Assembly: GCF_004402015.1 (NCBI RefSeq)
Contig: NZ_SOPW01000010.1
Location: forward strand, 62,001-126,000
DNA from: Filobacillus milosensis
GTDB taxonomy: Bacteria; Bacillota; Bacilli; Bacillales; Alkalibacillaceae
Length of the DNA stretch: 64,000 nt
Direction of reading: 5' to 3'
Of the stretch, positions 1-8,678 are shown one piece after another (the first letter of the stretch is position 1; every line of letters begins with the position of its first letter). Made by a program: the position numbers and the translations under genes. The notes under the pieces are model-generated. The model did no database searches. It was given only the letters and a program-made list of their open reading frames with translations, and had not been told where the DNA came from.

Positions 1-91
1 CCAATGTGGTTTCTCTAATATAATTCATCTGCCAAACTAAATGGCCAATTTGAGATGAAAAACCCTTTACCTTATTTATTTTAAATGACAT
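1..91 (-). CDS. DinB-like family protein, N-terminal part only
   Basis: The first 30 codons of a minus-strand gene run off the left edge of the window. The ATG is at 91, behind a clear AAGGAGG about 7 nt upstream. The visible peptide contains GHLVWQMNYIRETTL, which resembles helix 1 of DinB/YfiT-fold proteins, where a conserved His starts the metal site. The DinB assignment rests on this short stretch and is tentative. Confidence 0.5.
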   Translation of the reverse strand, partial: MSFKINKVKGFSSQIGHLVWQMNYIRETTL

Positions 92-234
92 TGATTAACC
101 TCCTTTATTCTTCCTATTAGAATAGTTCTAGCGTAAATCTTACCATATTTATGCAAACTAAATAAGTTTCAATTCATACATCAATCCTATATACTAGTAA
201 ACAGGTAGGAATTATTAGTTATGGAGGCGTTAGA

Positions 235-1173
235 ATGCAACCTAAAGTATATATCATCCATGAAAACGCAGAGTGGACGCAGCCCCTTCTTGAAGAATTA
301 GATCAATTAAATGTGCCTTATGAGGATTGGCATTTGGATCAAGGTGTCATTGATTTGTCTGAAGAGCCACCTGAGGGTATTTTCTATAATCGAATGAGTG
401 CTTCATCTCACTCTAGAGGGCACCGATATGCACCAGAACTTACATCTACAGTTCTGGCGTGGTTGGAAAGTCATGGTCGCACTGTGCTTAATGGCAGTCA
501 CGCGCTGGATCTTGAAGTGAACAAAGCTAGACAGTATGCAGCACTTGATCGACATGGCATCAAAACACCTAAGACGGTAGTAACGGTAGGGAAAAAACAA
601 CTAATTGAAGCGGCTAAGAAAATGGAAGCTCCTTTTATCACTAAACATAATCGTGCAGGTAAAGGGCTAGGCGTCCAATTATTTAACGATGAAGATGCAC
701 TTAAAGAATATGTGAATAGCACCGTTTTCGAAACGCCAATTGACGGCATCACGCTGTTACAACAATATATCGAATCAGAGGATTCAACGATAACGCGTTG
801 TGAGTTTATTGATGGCAAATTCTTATATGCGGTTCGTGTGGACACATCTGAAGGATTTGAACTTTGTCCAGCGGATGTTTGCTCGATTGACGATCAATTT
901 TGCGTGACAACTGAAAACACACGAGAGAAGTTCAAAATTATAAAGGATTTCAACGATCCGATTATTGAAAAATACGAAGCATTCCTTAAGGATCAACAGA
1001 TTAACTTTGCTGGTATTGAGTTCATTCGTGATAAAAACGGTGAGCTTTACACGTACGATATCAATACAAACACGAACTACAACTCAGATGCTGAAAGTAA
1101 AGCTGGAATGTATGGGATGAAGGAACTGGCGGAAGCTTTAGCGAATAGGCTTGAAACAATAACTAAACCATAA
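235..1173 (+). CDS. RimK-like ATP-grasp ligase
   Basis: 312-residue ATP-grasp protein. Such enzymes join a carboxylate, activated as acyl phosphate, to an amine; the RimK branch adds amino acids such as glutamate to a peptide or small molecule. The glycine-rich nucleotide loop lies at about residues 137-147 (KHNRAGKGLGV). The Mg-binding segment lies at about 260-283, with the acidic/Asn ligands of IEFIRD and YDINTNTNYN. The N-terminal 100 residues form the pre-ATP-grasp part. An ATG at 235 follows GGAGG. It is monocistronic and overlaps the convergent membrane gene by 11 bp. The substrate cannot be told from the sequence. Confidence 0.8.
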   Translation: MQPKVYIIHENAEWTQPLLEELDQLNVPYEDWHLDQGVIDLSEEPPEGIFYNRMSASSHSRGHRYAPELTSTVLAWLESHGRTVLNGSHALDLEVNKARQYAALDRHGIKTPKTVVTVGKKQLIEAAKKMEAPFITKHNRAGKGLGVQLFNDEDALKEYVNSTVFETPIDGITLLQQYIESEDSTITRCEFIDGKFLYAVRVDTSEGFELCPADVCSIDDQFCVTTENTREKFKIIKDFNDPIIEKYEAFLKDQQINFAGIEFIRDKNGELYTYDINTNTNYNSDAESKAGMYGMKELAEALANRLETITKP

Positions 1174-1540
1174 AGTATAAAATTATGCCACCAAATGTGA
1201 TGATAAAAAATCCTATAGCTTGAACAAGTGTAATTAGATATTCCTTTTCTTCGGGCTCATGTTTATATTGCATATAAAAACGAAAGACAAATGTAATTAA
1301 CAATAATGAAAACACTAAAAGAATGATAGTGAGACTATGCTCAAAAATATAAGAAAGAACAAGTAAAATTAAAGCCACTAATGCTAATATAAATTCAATC
1401 CGTTTATGTAGCACGTTTACATGTTGGTATTCGCTTGGATAAGGCATAATGTTATATTTTTTCCGAAGAAATTTAACTACAATAAACATGATAATTAAAA
1501 TGAAAAAGACAGAAGCATAGGCAAGTTCAATGATAAACAT
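1163..1540 (-). CDS. Small membrane protein, DUF4181-like
   Basis: About 125 residues with four predicted membrane helices and a basic/aromatic loop after the first (KFLRKKYN). The layout resembles DUF4181 proteins of Bacillus, whose function is unknown. The start at 1540 is chosen because AAGGAGAT lies 6 nt upstream; the 12 extra codons of the longer frame have no ribosome site. It converges on the ATP-grasp gene, and the 3' ends overlap by 11 bp. Confidence 0.65.
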   Translation of the reverse strand: MFIIELAYASVFFILIIMFIVVKFLRKKYNIMPYPSEYQHVNVLHKRIEFILALVALILLVLSYIFEHSLTIILLVFSLLLITFVFRFYMQYKHEPEEKEYLITLVQAIGFFIITFGGIILYFMV

Positions 1541-1581
1541 TATTATCTCCTTTCTCATTAGGCTAGGAAATTTCAAGATGA

Positions 1582-1620
1582 AAAGTAGTTCAGTGTATCC
1601 AAACCTGAACTACTTTTTTA
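1582..1620. terminator. Rho-independent terminator-like hairpin
   Basis: A 12-bp stem (AAAGTAGTTCAG / CTGAACTACTTT) is followed by six T on the plus strand, with A residues before it on the other strand. It stands alone, upstream of the minus-strand DUF4181-like gene and just before the 1670 repeat array, so the transcript it ends is not obvious. Confidence 0.7.
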
Positions 1621-1669
1621 TGTATTGTAATTCACTATTTTAACATAATTTTCTAAATGTTTTAGAAAA

Positions 1670-1741
1670 CTCAAGTATAAACCTTCCCATCTCAAGCGCA
1701 TACTCAGAAACTTAAGTACTAAAAATTTGAACTTGAGTACT
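1670..1741. repeat. 21-bp phased intergenic motif array (CTYAAGTA type)
   Basis: Four copies of a motif close to CTCAAGTA/CTTAAGTACT begin at 1670, 1691, 1711 and 1732, at intervals of 21, 20 and 21. Spacers do not resemble one another. The array sits between a terminator hairpin and the next gene. It is one of seven such arrays in the window and among the more degenerate. Confidence 0.6.
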
Positions 1742-1824
1742 CAGTTCTCCTTATAATTTACGCAATGGTTTTGGATAAATATGTTAAACTAAACATAAAA
1801 TTGTGAGGGAATAGGGGAGAAGTA

Positions 1825-2151
1825 ATGAAGAAAAGGTTCATTATTGCCATTGGTTGTTTAGTGTTAGTTGTAGGTGGATTATTGGTCTATCCTTATAACA
1901 TATATCACCACTTCACGGCAGAAAAAAGAGTTGAAAACTTTTTATTTGACCCCAACGTGCAAAACAGGGTATTAGGCACAGATGCTGAAATAACCAATGT
2001 TCAATACCTTGGTAACGATATTTATGAACTTCAAACTGAAGAAAAATCTTTTCTAGTTACAATCAAATCAGATGGTTCATCTCAAACCATGAATGTTTTT
2101 GAACATAGACAAAGAGTGACTAAAATGGCAGGCTACAAAGATGGCCGATAG
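1825..2151 (+). CDS. Small exported or membrane-anchored protein, unknown
   Basis: 108 residues with an N-terminal hydrophobic segment (about 5-25) and a soluble, probably extracytoplasmic C-terminal part. The start has AGGGGAGA upstream. Size and layout recall DUF3139-type Bacillus proteins, but I see no decisive motif. It lies 76 bp before the patatin gene on the same strand and may share its transcript. Confidence 0.6.
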   Translation: MKKRFIIAIGCLVLVVGGLLVYPYNIYHHFTAEKRVENFLFDPNVQNRVLGTDAEITNVQYLGNDIYELQTEEKSFLVTIKSDGSSQTMNVFEHRQRVTKMAGYKDGR

Positions 2152-2227
2152 AAGCATCCGCATTTAAACCAATCAACAAACATGCTAAAATTATTCAAAC
2201 AGATCGACATAGTTAAGAGGGATTTAT

Positions 2228-3076
2228 ATGAAACAAACAGGACTCGTACTCGAAGGTGGAGGCAGTCGCGGCGTTTATACCGCAGGCGTTCTTCGCTATT
2301 TGATGGAACAGGATATCTATTTACCATATACTATTGGCGTATCTGCAGGAGCATGCAATGGTTCATCATATATCGCACGTCAGATTGACCGAAACCGAAC
2401 GGTGAACATCGACTTTGTGGACCACCCAGAATACTTATCAATTCGAAACTTAATCACTAAGCGCCAGATGTTCGGCATGGACTTTTTATTCGATACGTTA
2501 CCGAATAAGCTCGCACCATTTGATTTTCAAGCCTTTGAGGAAGCTCAAGAAGAGTTTGTGATTGGCACAACCGATTGTGTCACGGGTGAATCCATTTATT
2601 ATAAAAAGTCTGACTACCCTAAAGATGTAGTCACCATCCTACGTGCATCAAGCTCAATACCGTTAGTGGCACCAATTGTGAAATTCGACGGTCGACACCT
2701 GATGGACGGTGGCATTGCGGATCCAATTCCGATTAAACAATCCATTAAAGATGGCAACCAAAAGAATGTCGTCGTACTGACAAGAAATAAAGGCTACTTT
2801 AAGAAACCCCAATCCTTTGGTTGGTATCTTCGTAAAAAATATCAGGAATACCCAGGGATGTTAGAGACATTAGAAAAGCGTCATCAAGTATATAACGAGA
2901 CGCTGGAGTACCTATTTGAAGAAGAGAAGAAAGGTAATGTATTTATTATTGGTCCTTCAGAAAAGTTAAAAGTCAAACGCATTGAGAAGAATAAGAATCG
3001 ATTAACAGCTCTTTATCAACAGGGGTATAACGATGTGAAACAACTTGAACAACAGTTAAACGAATTTCTCGCATAG
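2228..3076 (+). CDS. Patatin-like phospholipase
   Basis: 282-residue serine hydrolase of the bacterial patatin (RssA/YjjU) type, predicted to cleave acyl esters of lipids. The oxyanion loop GGGSRG is at residues 10-15, the nucleophile elbow GVSAG at 37-41 (Ser39), and the second member of the Ser-Asp dyad in MDGG (Asp160). No signal peptide is seen, so it probably acts in the cytoplasm. The start ATG follows AGAGGG by 6 nt. Confidence 0.9.
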   Translation: MKQTGLVLEGGGSRGVYTAGVLRYLMEQDIYLPYTIGVSAGACNGSSYIARQIDRNRTVNIDFVDHPEYLSIRNLITKRQMFGMDFLFDTLPNKLAPFDFQAFEEAQEEFVIGTTDCVTGESIYYKKSDYPKDVVTILRASSSIPLVAPIVKFDGRHLMDGGIADPIPIKQSIKDGNQKNVVVLTRNKGYFKKPQSFGWYLRKKYQEYPGMLETLEKRHQVYNETLEYLFEEEKKGNVFIIGPSEKLKVKRIEKNKNRLTALYQQGYNDVKQLEQQLNEFLA

Positions 3077-3148
3077 GGGAGGGCAGGGGGATGCGTTTAT
3101 CAAACGCTTTATCGTATGTATTCAGCTTTGAAAAGAGAGAATTAAACC

Positions 3149-3496
3149 TTATCTGTTCGTGAGATCGAATCGGTATAACATGGATTGAAACACAAGAAAA
3201 ATCACTGCAGGTAACACATAATAAAATACAATATCAAAGCGCTGCATCCATATGACAGGAGGTACACTATGTTGAATGACGTAAGGTAAATAAAGCGATA
3301 AACCTAAACTCACTCCTAATCTAGCTTCTTTTTGTTCGACATTATCGTCCTCTAAATATCCAATGATACTAATGGTTGCTAGAATGAGAATCAGTAACAC
3401 AGGCTCCCATTCTCTAAACAACATACGAATCATAAAGTTAAATGCTCCTAATACGACTAATACTATTAAAGTAGCTCTTAACCACAAAATAACCAC
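3149..3496 (-). CDS. Small integral membrane protein, paralogue of its upstream neighbour
   Basis: About 115 residues with three to four hydrophobic segments and no recognised family. Its C-terminus (FYYVLPAVIFLVFQSMLYRFDLT) has the same pattern as the end of the 85-residue protein just upstream (YFILPSVSFFLFQIILYDIHLT), so the two look like tandem duplicates. GTG at 3496 starts 2 nt after the stop of that gene, with GAGG 7 nt before it: the pair is translationally coupled. The first 30 residues have no counterpart in the neighbour. Confidence 0.6.
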   Translation of the reverse strand: MVILWLRATLIVLVVLGAFNFMIRMLFREWEPVLLILILATISIIGYLEDDNVEQKEARLGVSLGLSLYLPYVIQHSVPPVIWMQRFDIVFYYVLPAVIFLVFQSMLYRFDLTNR

Positions 3497-3498
3497 CC

Positions 3499-3756
3499 CT
3501 ATTCCTCAGTCAAATGAATATCATACAAGATGATTTGAAACAAAAAGAAACTAACTGAAGGAAGAATAAAGTAGAAGATCCAGTACAGTGCTCCCATAAA
3601 TGAGATGGCTTCCATCATCATCATTAAAGCAAAAGGAAGATAAAAAGCTATAATTATACTCACACCAAACTTCGCAACTCTATGACTCACATCTTTCGCC
3701 TCTCCAAAACTTCCAAGACAAATTAATAACAGAATAAAAGTAAGTAAAAATTCCAT
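3499..3756 (-). CDS. Small integral membrane protein, paralogue of its downstream neighbour
   Basis: 85 residues, mostly hydrophobic, with three likely membrane helices and a short charged stretch (GEAKDVSHRVAKFGVS). The C-terminal YFILPSV...DIHLTEE pattern is shared with the next gene. It lies between a 171-residue membrane-anchored protein and its own duplicate in what reads as one minus-strand operon (4488 down to 3149). Confidence 0.6.
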   Translation of the reverse strand: MEFLLTFILLLICLGSFGEAKDVSHRVAKFGVSIIIAFYLPFALMMMMEAISFMGALYWIFYFILPSVSFFLFQIILYDIHLTEE

Positions 3757-3768
3757 AATAACCCCTCA

Positions 3769-4284
3769 TTACCTTATTTCTTCATCATTCTTATCTAAAA
3801 ATCTAACACTCTCTAATTCTTCTTCAGAAATCCCGAATTGATACCATACTCGTAGATTACTGTTAGGGAGCGGATTAATGTTTGCTATTCGATCACCAAT
3901 CATTACACGATCTACTTGACGATCAATGAGTCCATTAACCAGTTTCATAGATTCTTTATAAGAGTAGCTACCATTAGCGTTAGACGTTGTAATATGAAAC
4001 CCACCTACATAATCAACCGCTTTCCACCCGCTAAATGCCCATTTCGTCATTGCGAACCCATAATAGGCATCACCATTAATTTCTGAACTAAACAAGACAT
4101 ATTCGTGGTCACTGTCTATGTTTACACCATTGATCATCAAAACCTTTTTAACAGGAATGCCTAACTCTGTGTTCTCAACAGCTTCTTTTGAAGAAGGATA
4201 AGTATTCATTTCTGTATAGAAATAAAACAGTACAATAATTAGGCTAATAGCTGCTAAACCTATTTTACGAAAAATCACATTCAC
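3769..4284 (-). CDS. Membrane-anchored hypothetical protein
   Basis: 171 residues with one N-terminal membrane anchor (about 7-25) and a soluble domain outside the membrane. The domain has no motif I recognise; it contains two central Trp (KWAFSGWKAVDYVGG) and repeated acidic residues at the end. GGACG precedes the start. It forms a minus-strand cluster with the two small membrane proteins downstream (12-bp gap) and the 63-residue one upstream (12-bp gap). Confidence 0.55.
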   Translation of the reverse strand: MNVIFRKIGLAAISLIIVLFYFYTEMNTYPSSKEAVENTELGIPVKKVLMINGVNIDSDHEYVLFSSEINGDAYYGFAMTKWAFSGWKAVDYVGGFHITTSNANGSYSYKESMKLVNGLIDRQVDRVMIGDRIANINPLPNSNLRVWYQFGISEEELESVRFLDKNDEEIR

Positions 4285-4296
4285 ACGTCCTTTAAA

Positions 4297-4488
4297 CTAT
4301 TCACTTTTCTTCCGTTTCTTTTCCACTAAAACCGATAAAACAAAAAAAGCCAAAAACCCAATCCCACCAAAAACCAACGCAACCAAGCTTAATCTAGTTG
4401 ATTCAAATGTCATAAATCCCACAACTAGATTTAAACCAAGAACAGCTAATAAAACCCAGTGCCAGTAACGATTAAATAGTTTCATCAT
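4297..4488 (-). CDS. Small two-helix membrane protein
   Basis: 63 residues: two hydrophobic helices separated by a short turn and a basic tail (EKKRKKSE). It is the first gene of the minus-strand membrane-protein cluster. No family is recognised. The call rests on its position, spacing and clean topology. Confidence 0.45.
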   Translation of the reverse strand: MMKLFNRYWHWVLLAVLGLNLVVGFMTFESTRLSLVALVFGGIGFLAFFVLSVLVEKKRKKSE

Positions 4489-4614
4489 AATTTATGTATC
4501 CTTTCTTAATTAACATATAATTTTAATTATTAGTATACTAGTTTATGAAAATATTACCATAACTCATTACAGATTATGTTATTCTAAGAACAAAGTAAAC
4601 AAATGGGTGATTAG

Positions 4615-5607
4615 ATGAGCCATAAATTAAAGGTAGGCGAGTTAAAAGAAGATTATTTAACTGATGAAGAGATATGGCGGATTTTTACTGTCGTTTTATC
4701 TACTAAATCTGTTAAGTCCTCTACATACAAGTATGCACTAATAAAATCTATCATCGAAAATTTGTATCAAATTGATGATAATCACCAGCTCACATACAAT
4801 CAATTAGCATATGGTTTTGCGAAGATTTATTGGAATCTTGTTGTACATCATGATTTGGAAAATCAAAATAGAGGGGATAGAAATGCAAAGGCTGTAACAG
4901 TCATACTGGAGTTCCAAAAAAAGCATGCCATCCCTAATGAATTTAGCTATGATAAAATTAACGATCAACTACAGTTAAAGCTTGTGTCCAAAATAAAGAC
5001 GGTTATGAAGACTAATGTGTTTGGAGCATTATACGGAGATACCGGTGGTCAATTTTACGCCTTTGACCACAGCCGTGAGTATTTTAAAATTAAAAAAAAC
5101 GTTCATCAGTTTATGATGAAGTACCAGCTATTACTTGTTAATCTAACAAACTACCATATGGCAAAGATGATTGAAGAGTTGAATGAGGTACCAAGCATTA
5201 ATTATTTACTTGAAAAAGTTGAGACAGTTGCTAAGAGGAGTTCACTAAAACCATTTGAAAGAGTACTGCTTCATTATTTTGAAGCAAGCTGCTTTTACTG
5301 TGGGAAAGACTTGTCTAAGCAAAAACAACCGACTGAAGTTGATCACTTTATTCCTTGGTCGTTCGTCCAATCTGACCAAATATGGAATCTAGTATTATCG
5401 TGTAGGCATTGCAATAACACCAAGCGAGATAAATTGCCTGAAAGAGAGTATCTCAATTTCATTATTGACAGGAATAAAGTATTAAAAGAAAAAGTTATTG
5501 AATCTCAATCACTATTAGAGAACTACAAAGATAAGAAGATTATCATGTTATATGACTACTCCATTAAAAATGGATTTGATGAAATCTGGGTGCCGAGAAG
5601 AGGTTAA
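4615..5607 (+). CDS. HNH endonuclease-domain protein
   Basis: 330 residues. The C-terminal third is a zinc-bound HNH nuclease: CFYC (Cys226, Cys229), EVDHFIPWS (Asp243-His244), Asn258 and CRHC (Cys263, Cys266), followed by NNTKRDKLP. The N-terminal 210 residues are helical and unassigned and probably recognise the target. It converges on a MazG-like gene (stops overlap by 4 bp) that sits next to a GmrSD-like gene, so the three together look like a defence patch. It is not a homing endonuclease in an intron: no interrupted gene is visible. Confidence 0.8.
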   Translation: MSHKLKVGELKEDYLTDEEIWRIFTVVLSTKSVKSSTYKYALIKSIIENLYQIDDNHQLTYNQLAYGFAKIYWNLVVHHDLENQNRGDRNAKAVTVILEFQKKHAIPNEFSYDKINDQLQLKLVSKIKTVMKTNVFGALYGDTGGQFYAFDHSREYFKIKKNVHQFMMKYQLLLVNLTNYHMAKMIEELNEVPSINYLLEKVETVAKRSSLKPFERVLLHYFEASCFYCGKDLSKQKQPTEVDHFIPWSFVQSDQIWNLVLSCRHCNNTKRDKLPEREYLNFIIDRNKVLKEKVIESQSLLENYKDKKIIMLYDYSIKNGFDEIWVPRRG

Positions 5608-5927
5608 TCTTCAACACTTTCTAAGAAGATTCTCTTCTCAAACCCTCCACGCTTTTCTGCTTTCTCTTGTCTTACCTTTTCAACAGTATCAATTGAAGCG
5701 CCATGTACTTTTGCAAGCGAATGCATGAGCTCTAATATATCTGCTAACTCCTCTATAGCACCTTGGCTGTTATCAGATTCTTGGTATTCAGCTACTTCTT
5801 CGTTGAGTTTCTTATTTAATTCTTTAAAGTACTTATCTTCATCCAGAATACTACTATTAAACTTCTGACCATTTTCTTTAATGATTTCTGGTATCTTGTC
5901 ACGTACAAGTTTGTTATAAGTAGGCAT
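5604..5927 (-). CDS. MazG-like / phosphoribosyl-ATP pyrophosphohydrolase-like NTPase
   Basis: 107-residue all-alpha pyrophosphohydrolase. It has the KLVRDKIPEII start typical of this small MazG-related family and the metal-binding acidic helices (EEVAEY at about 43-48, EELADILE at about 59-66). Such enzymes cleave (d)NTPs to monophosphates; some small MazG proteins act in nucleotide-pool cleaning or phage defence. It lies 14 bp downstream of the DUF262 gene on the same strand, which suggests joint expression. The in vivo substrate is unknown. Confidence 0.75.
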   Translation of the reverse strand: MPTYNKLVRDKIPEIIKENGQKFNSSILDEDKYFKELNKKLNEEVAEYQESDNSQGAIEELADILELMHSLAKVHGASIDTVEKVRQEKAEKRGGFEKRIFLESVED

Positions 5928-5941
5928 AAAATCCTCTTCCT

Positions 5942-7765
5942 TTATTTAAATAAAGAGTCAATTAACTTATTAATAATGCTTGTTGCTCTGTCTTTAATTA
6001 GTTGTAGAGCGTCATGAGTATTGTTTTTTTCTAATTCTTGTATAACTTTATTTATTCTTTGCTCTGAAGGATAATAAGATAAATCTATGAATTTATCTTT
6101 AATTGCATGACCTTCTTGTATAACTTCATAAAGTGTAAGTTGTCTTTTAGATGTATTCACACTATCACTTAAGAACATCATGTTTCCCAGGTTCCCAGCT
6201 GGTATGACCGGGTTTGTTAGTTTATATTTTTCTTTTAAATAATATTTAGGTATTACGTGTTCTAAATGATAATTACTTGATTCAAAGTCATGTGAATTAT
6301 TAGAATAAGCGACTGTTAAAATAAGCTTTGACACATTATTGAATTGGATAGAGGAGTTTGCTAGATCTTCATTTAACCATTGGCTTAATTCAAATTCAAA
6401 TGATTTTTTGCTAATTTTGTTTTTATATCTATTATTTTTGTTAATATAAATGTCATTTAACTTCCTGTCACCTGTTCCAGACCATCTACTAACTACTACA
6501 TCTCTTACTAAGTAGTGAATAAAGTTCTTTTTAGCACTATCATAGCTTCTTCGATAATTGTTTTTTTGAGATATAGTATTAAACTCATTATCCACATCAA
6601 TTTTAATAGACCATAGGGAGGCAAAAAATGATAATACTTGAAAGTTTGTTATTGCCTTGTTTTCATAAACTATTTTAGTTGTACCTGGATGACTAAGATA
6701 CCTTCCAAAATAATTGTTTAATTCATTAAAAATACTTAATATTTGTGAAACCATTTCTTCTATAGTATTCGGGTCATCAAAAAACTCTTTATAATTAATA
6801 ATTTCATGTAGTTTATTGTTGCTTACACCTAATACGATTCCAATAGTTGAATAACCAATTTCATTTGCCAGTTCTTCGTTACCCTTGTTTTTACTCCAAA
6901 AAACTGGTGATAAATCTGTAATAATCTTACCTAATGCATAGCAAAGCTCAGAAAGGTTTATTGTTTTGCTGTTTTCCATTTCTTCAACGTCAAAACCTTC
7001 TATAGAAATATCTCTACGATTGGCTAACAAATCCTTATACCTATCAATTACTTCATTTAATAACATTGCATTATATTTTGAATCATTTAATTGAATTTGA
7101 TACTTACTCCATTGTGCTGCAAATACCTGATACTTAGTTAATTTTTTCCCACCAGTATTAAGGTTTTGAAAAACTTCAGCAAGTTCACTTTCATCCCCTT
7201 CAAATTCTATACATGGAATATCAAGGTCTTTAATGTTAACGGTTTTATTAACTGTATCCTCTATTTCTCCTTGTAAGTCAATTAATTTTAAGGAAGGATC
7301 TAAATCGCCAATAAATAAAGGTGTAACATTTTCTTTGAGATTGTTTACTAATTCAGTTCTTTCAACTCGTTGATCCTTATTAAACTTAATAATGAAATTA
7401 GTGACAATGTTGAAAATGTTAATTTCTATTTCTTTAATAGAAGATATATTTTCTTTAATATGGGTTGGTAGAAAGTTAGAAATCTTTTTTACAAAATCAT
7501 TAATTTCACTTTCTAAATATTTTTCAGGCATAGACGTAAATTCATCTAACGTTGTATATCTTTGAAGCCCATCAATCAAACTATATTTTTCCTCTTCTTC
7601 ATATTTGTAAATTAGTATTGATCCAAATGGAAAACCTTTTTTCAGGCTTTCAATAAATTTCATTTTTTCATTATTTGACCATACTAATTTACGTTGAAAT
7701 TTGGGTAGTACAACTTTGTCCTTTAATGTTTTATATTTGTATTTTTTAACATCATATTTTTGCAT
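5942..7765 (-). CDS. GmrSD-type DUF262/DUF1524 nuclease
   Basis: 607 residues in the single-chain layout of GmrSD type IV restriction proteins. The N-terminal DUF262 has a ParB-like NTP-binding fold: PKFQRKLVW at 21-29 and DGLQRYTT at 65-72, where the usual motif is DGQQRxTT. A long helical middle follows. The C-terminal DUF1524 has a degenerate His-Me nuclease: LEHVIPK (His503) and GNLGN at about 524-528, then the N-rich DSVNTSKRQ segment. Relatives cut modified phage DNA. Codon use is visibly more AT-rich than the neighbours, suggesting transfer. GGGGGAAA lies before the ATG. Confidence 0.85.
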   Translation of the reverse strand: MQKYDVKKYKYKTLKDKVVLPKFQRKLVWSNNEKMKFIESLKKGFPFGSILIYKYEEEEKYSLIDGLQRYTTLDEFTSMPEKYLESEINDFVKKISNFLPTHIKENISSIKEIEINIFNIVTNFIIKFNKDQRVERTELVNNLKENVTPLFIGDLDPSLKLIDLQGEIEDTVNKTVNIKDLDIPCIEFEGDESELAEVFQNLNTGGKKLTKYQVFAAQWSKYQIQLNDSKYNAMLLNEVIDRYKDLLANRRDISIEGFDVEEMENSKTINLSELCYALGKIITDLSPVFWSKNKGNEELANEIGYSTIGIVLGVSNNKLHEIINYKEFFDDPNTIEEMVSQILSIFNELNNYFGRYLSHPGTTKIVYENKAITNFQVLSFFASLWSIKIDVDNEFNTISQKNNYRRSYDSAKKNFIHYLVRDVVVSRWSGTGDRKLNDIYINKNNRYKNKISKKSFEFELSQWLNEDLANSSIQFNNVSKLILTVAYSNNSHDFESSNYHLEHVIPKYYLKEKYKLTNPVIPAGNLGNMMFLSDSVNTSKRQLTLYEVIQEGHAIKDKFIDLSYYPSEQRINKVIQELEKNNTHDALQLIKDRATSIINKLIDSLFK

Positions 7766-8331
7766 GCCCTTTCCCCCATAATTCTTAAGATATAATCTGT
7801 GTATAATTTTGGTTGCTGAAAGTTATTAGTGAAATGAACTTGCGGTTAACGTATTTAATCTATTGTTTTAACTGTTTGACTATAATGCTTAATTAAACAT
7901 AATTAGTTGTGAACATTTTAACATATTTTGGCTAAATAGGTAGAATAACTGTTTTAATTTATAGTTAAATTAGCTTCTTCTTTAACCACACCCATTTGTT
8001 AAGATTGATTTTAACAACTTAGAGTACATGAGGTGATATAGATTTCAAACAGAATGTGAATTTAGGCAACTCTCCCAATTAGTTAATAGACTAATTGTTT
8101 TACTTACCTTCTTTACCATTTATCATTTTGATTTAACCAAATTAAGAAATTGTACTAATATTTAATAAGGGTGGATTTTAAAAAAATATAGATTATGATG
8201 AAATACAAATCAAGACTTGATTATTCTGGTGTGATTACAGGAGGCTATTGTTGGATAAGAAAAGTATACAATTCTCTTCATATGTAACATCTATGTTATG
8301 ATGAAGAAAAAGTATTACAAAGGTGTGTCAC
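7766..8331. other. Long AT-rich gap without a convincing gene
   Basis: 566 bp between the GmrSD-like gene and the next membrane protein. It is very AT-rich. The only translation signal seen is AGGAGG at 8239-8244 followed by TTG at 8251, which opens a 16-codon frame ending at 8301. No hairpin with a T-run, no tRNA and no phased repeat was found. It is the upstream region of the defence patch and may be the right border of an acquired segment. Confidence 0.5.
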
Positions 8332-8595
8332 ATGATGGTGTTGGTTTTGCCTGCAATTGCCGTTATAGTCGGAATTATTCCTTTTTTCTTTTTACATAAA
8401 TGTTGGGTGTCACCACTAATCACAGCTATGGTGTATATTGGGGGCTCTATTTTCTTTGTCGGAGAAAATGAGTGGGCAGAAGATCTCCTCGCTGCTGTAA
8501 TTGATGCTAAGTTCATGGTTAGTACTTTAGTATCATTTATTGTGGTTTGGAATATTGAGAGTGAGAAGAATCGTGAGGAGTATAGAGACATTTAA
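8332..8595 (+). CDS. Small membrane protein, DUF2651-like
   Basis: 87 residues with three hydrophobic segments. The start LPAIAVIVGIIPFFFLHKCWVSPLI resembles the YbeF/DUF2651 family of Bacillus (a hydrophobic helix, then a short K-W-x-SP turn), whose function is unknown. ATG at 8332 is taken because AAAGGTG lies upstream; a GTG three codons earlier has no ribosome site. It lies 83 bp before another small membrane gene. Confidence 0.55.
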   Translation: MMVLVLPAIAVIVGIIPFFFLHKCWVSPLITAMVYIGGSIFFVGENEWAEDLLAAVIDAKFMVSTLVSFIVVWNIESEKNREEYRDI

Positions 8596-8678
8596 TTCTT
8601 TTACGATATTAATAGTAGCACTTAATATATTTCAATTAATTTATACTTATCGGAAGTGGAAGAGAGAGGAAGTAAGTG

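Noticed and set aside
3090-3110. GCGTTT-ATC-AAACGC hairpin after the patatin gene as a terminator
   Set aside because: The stem is 6 bp and no T-run follows on either strand.
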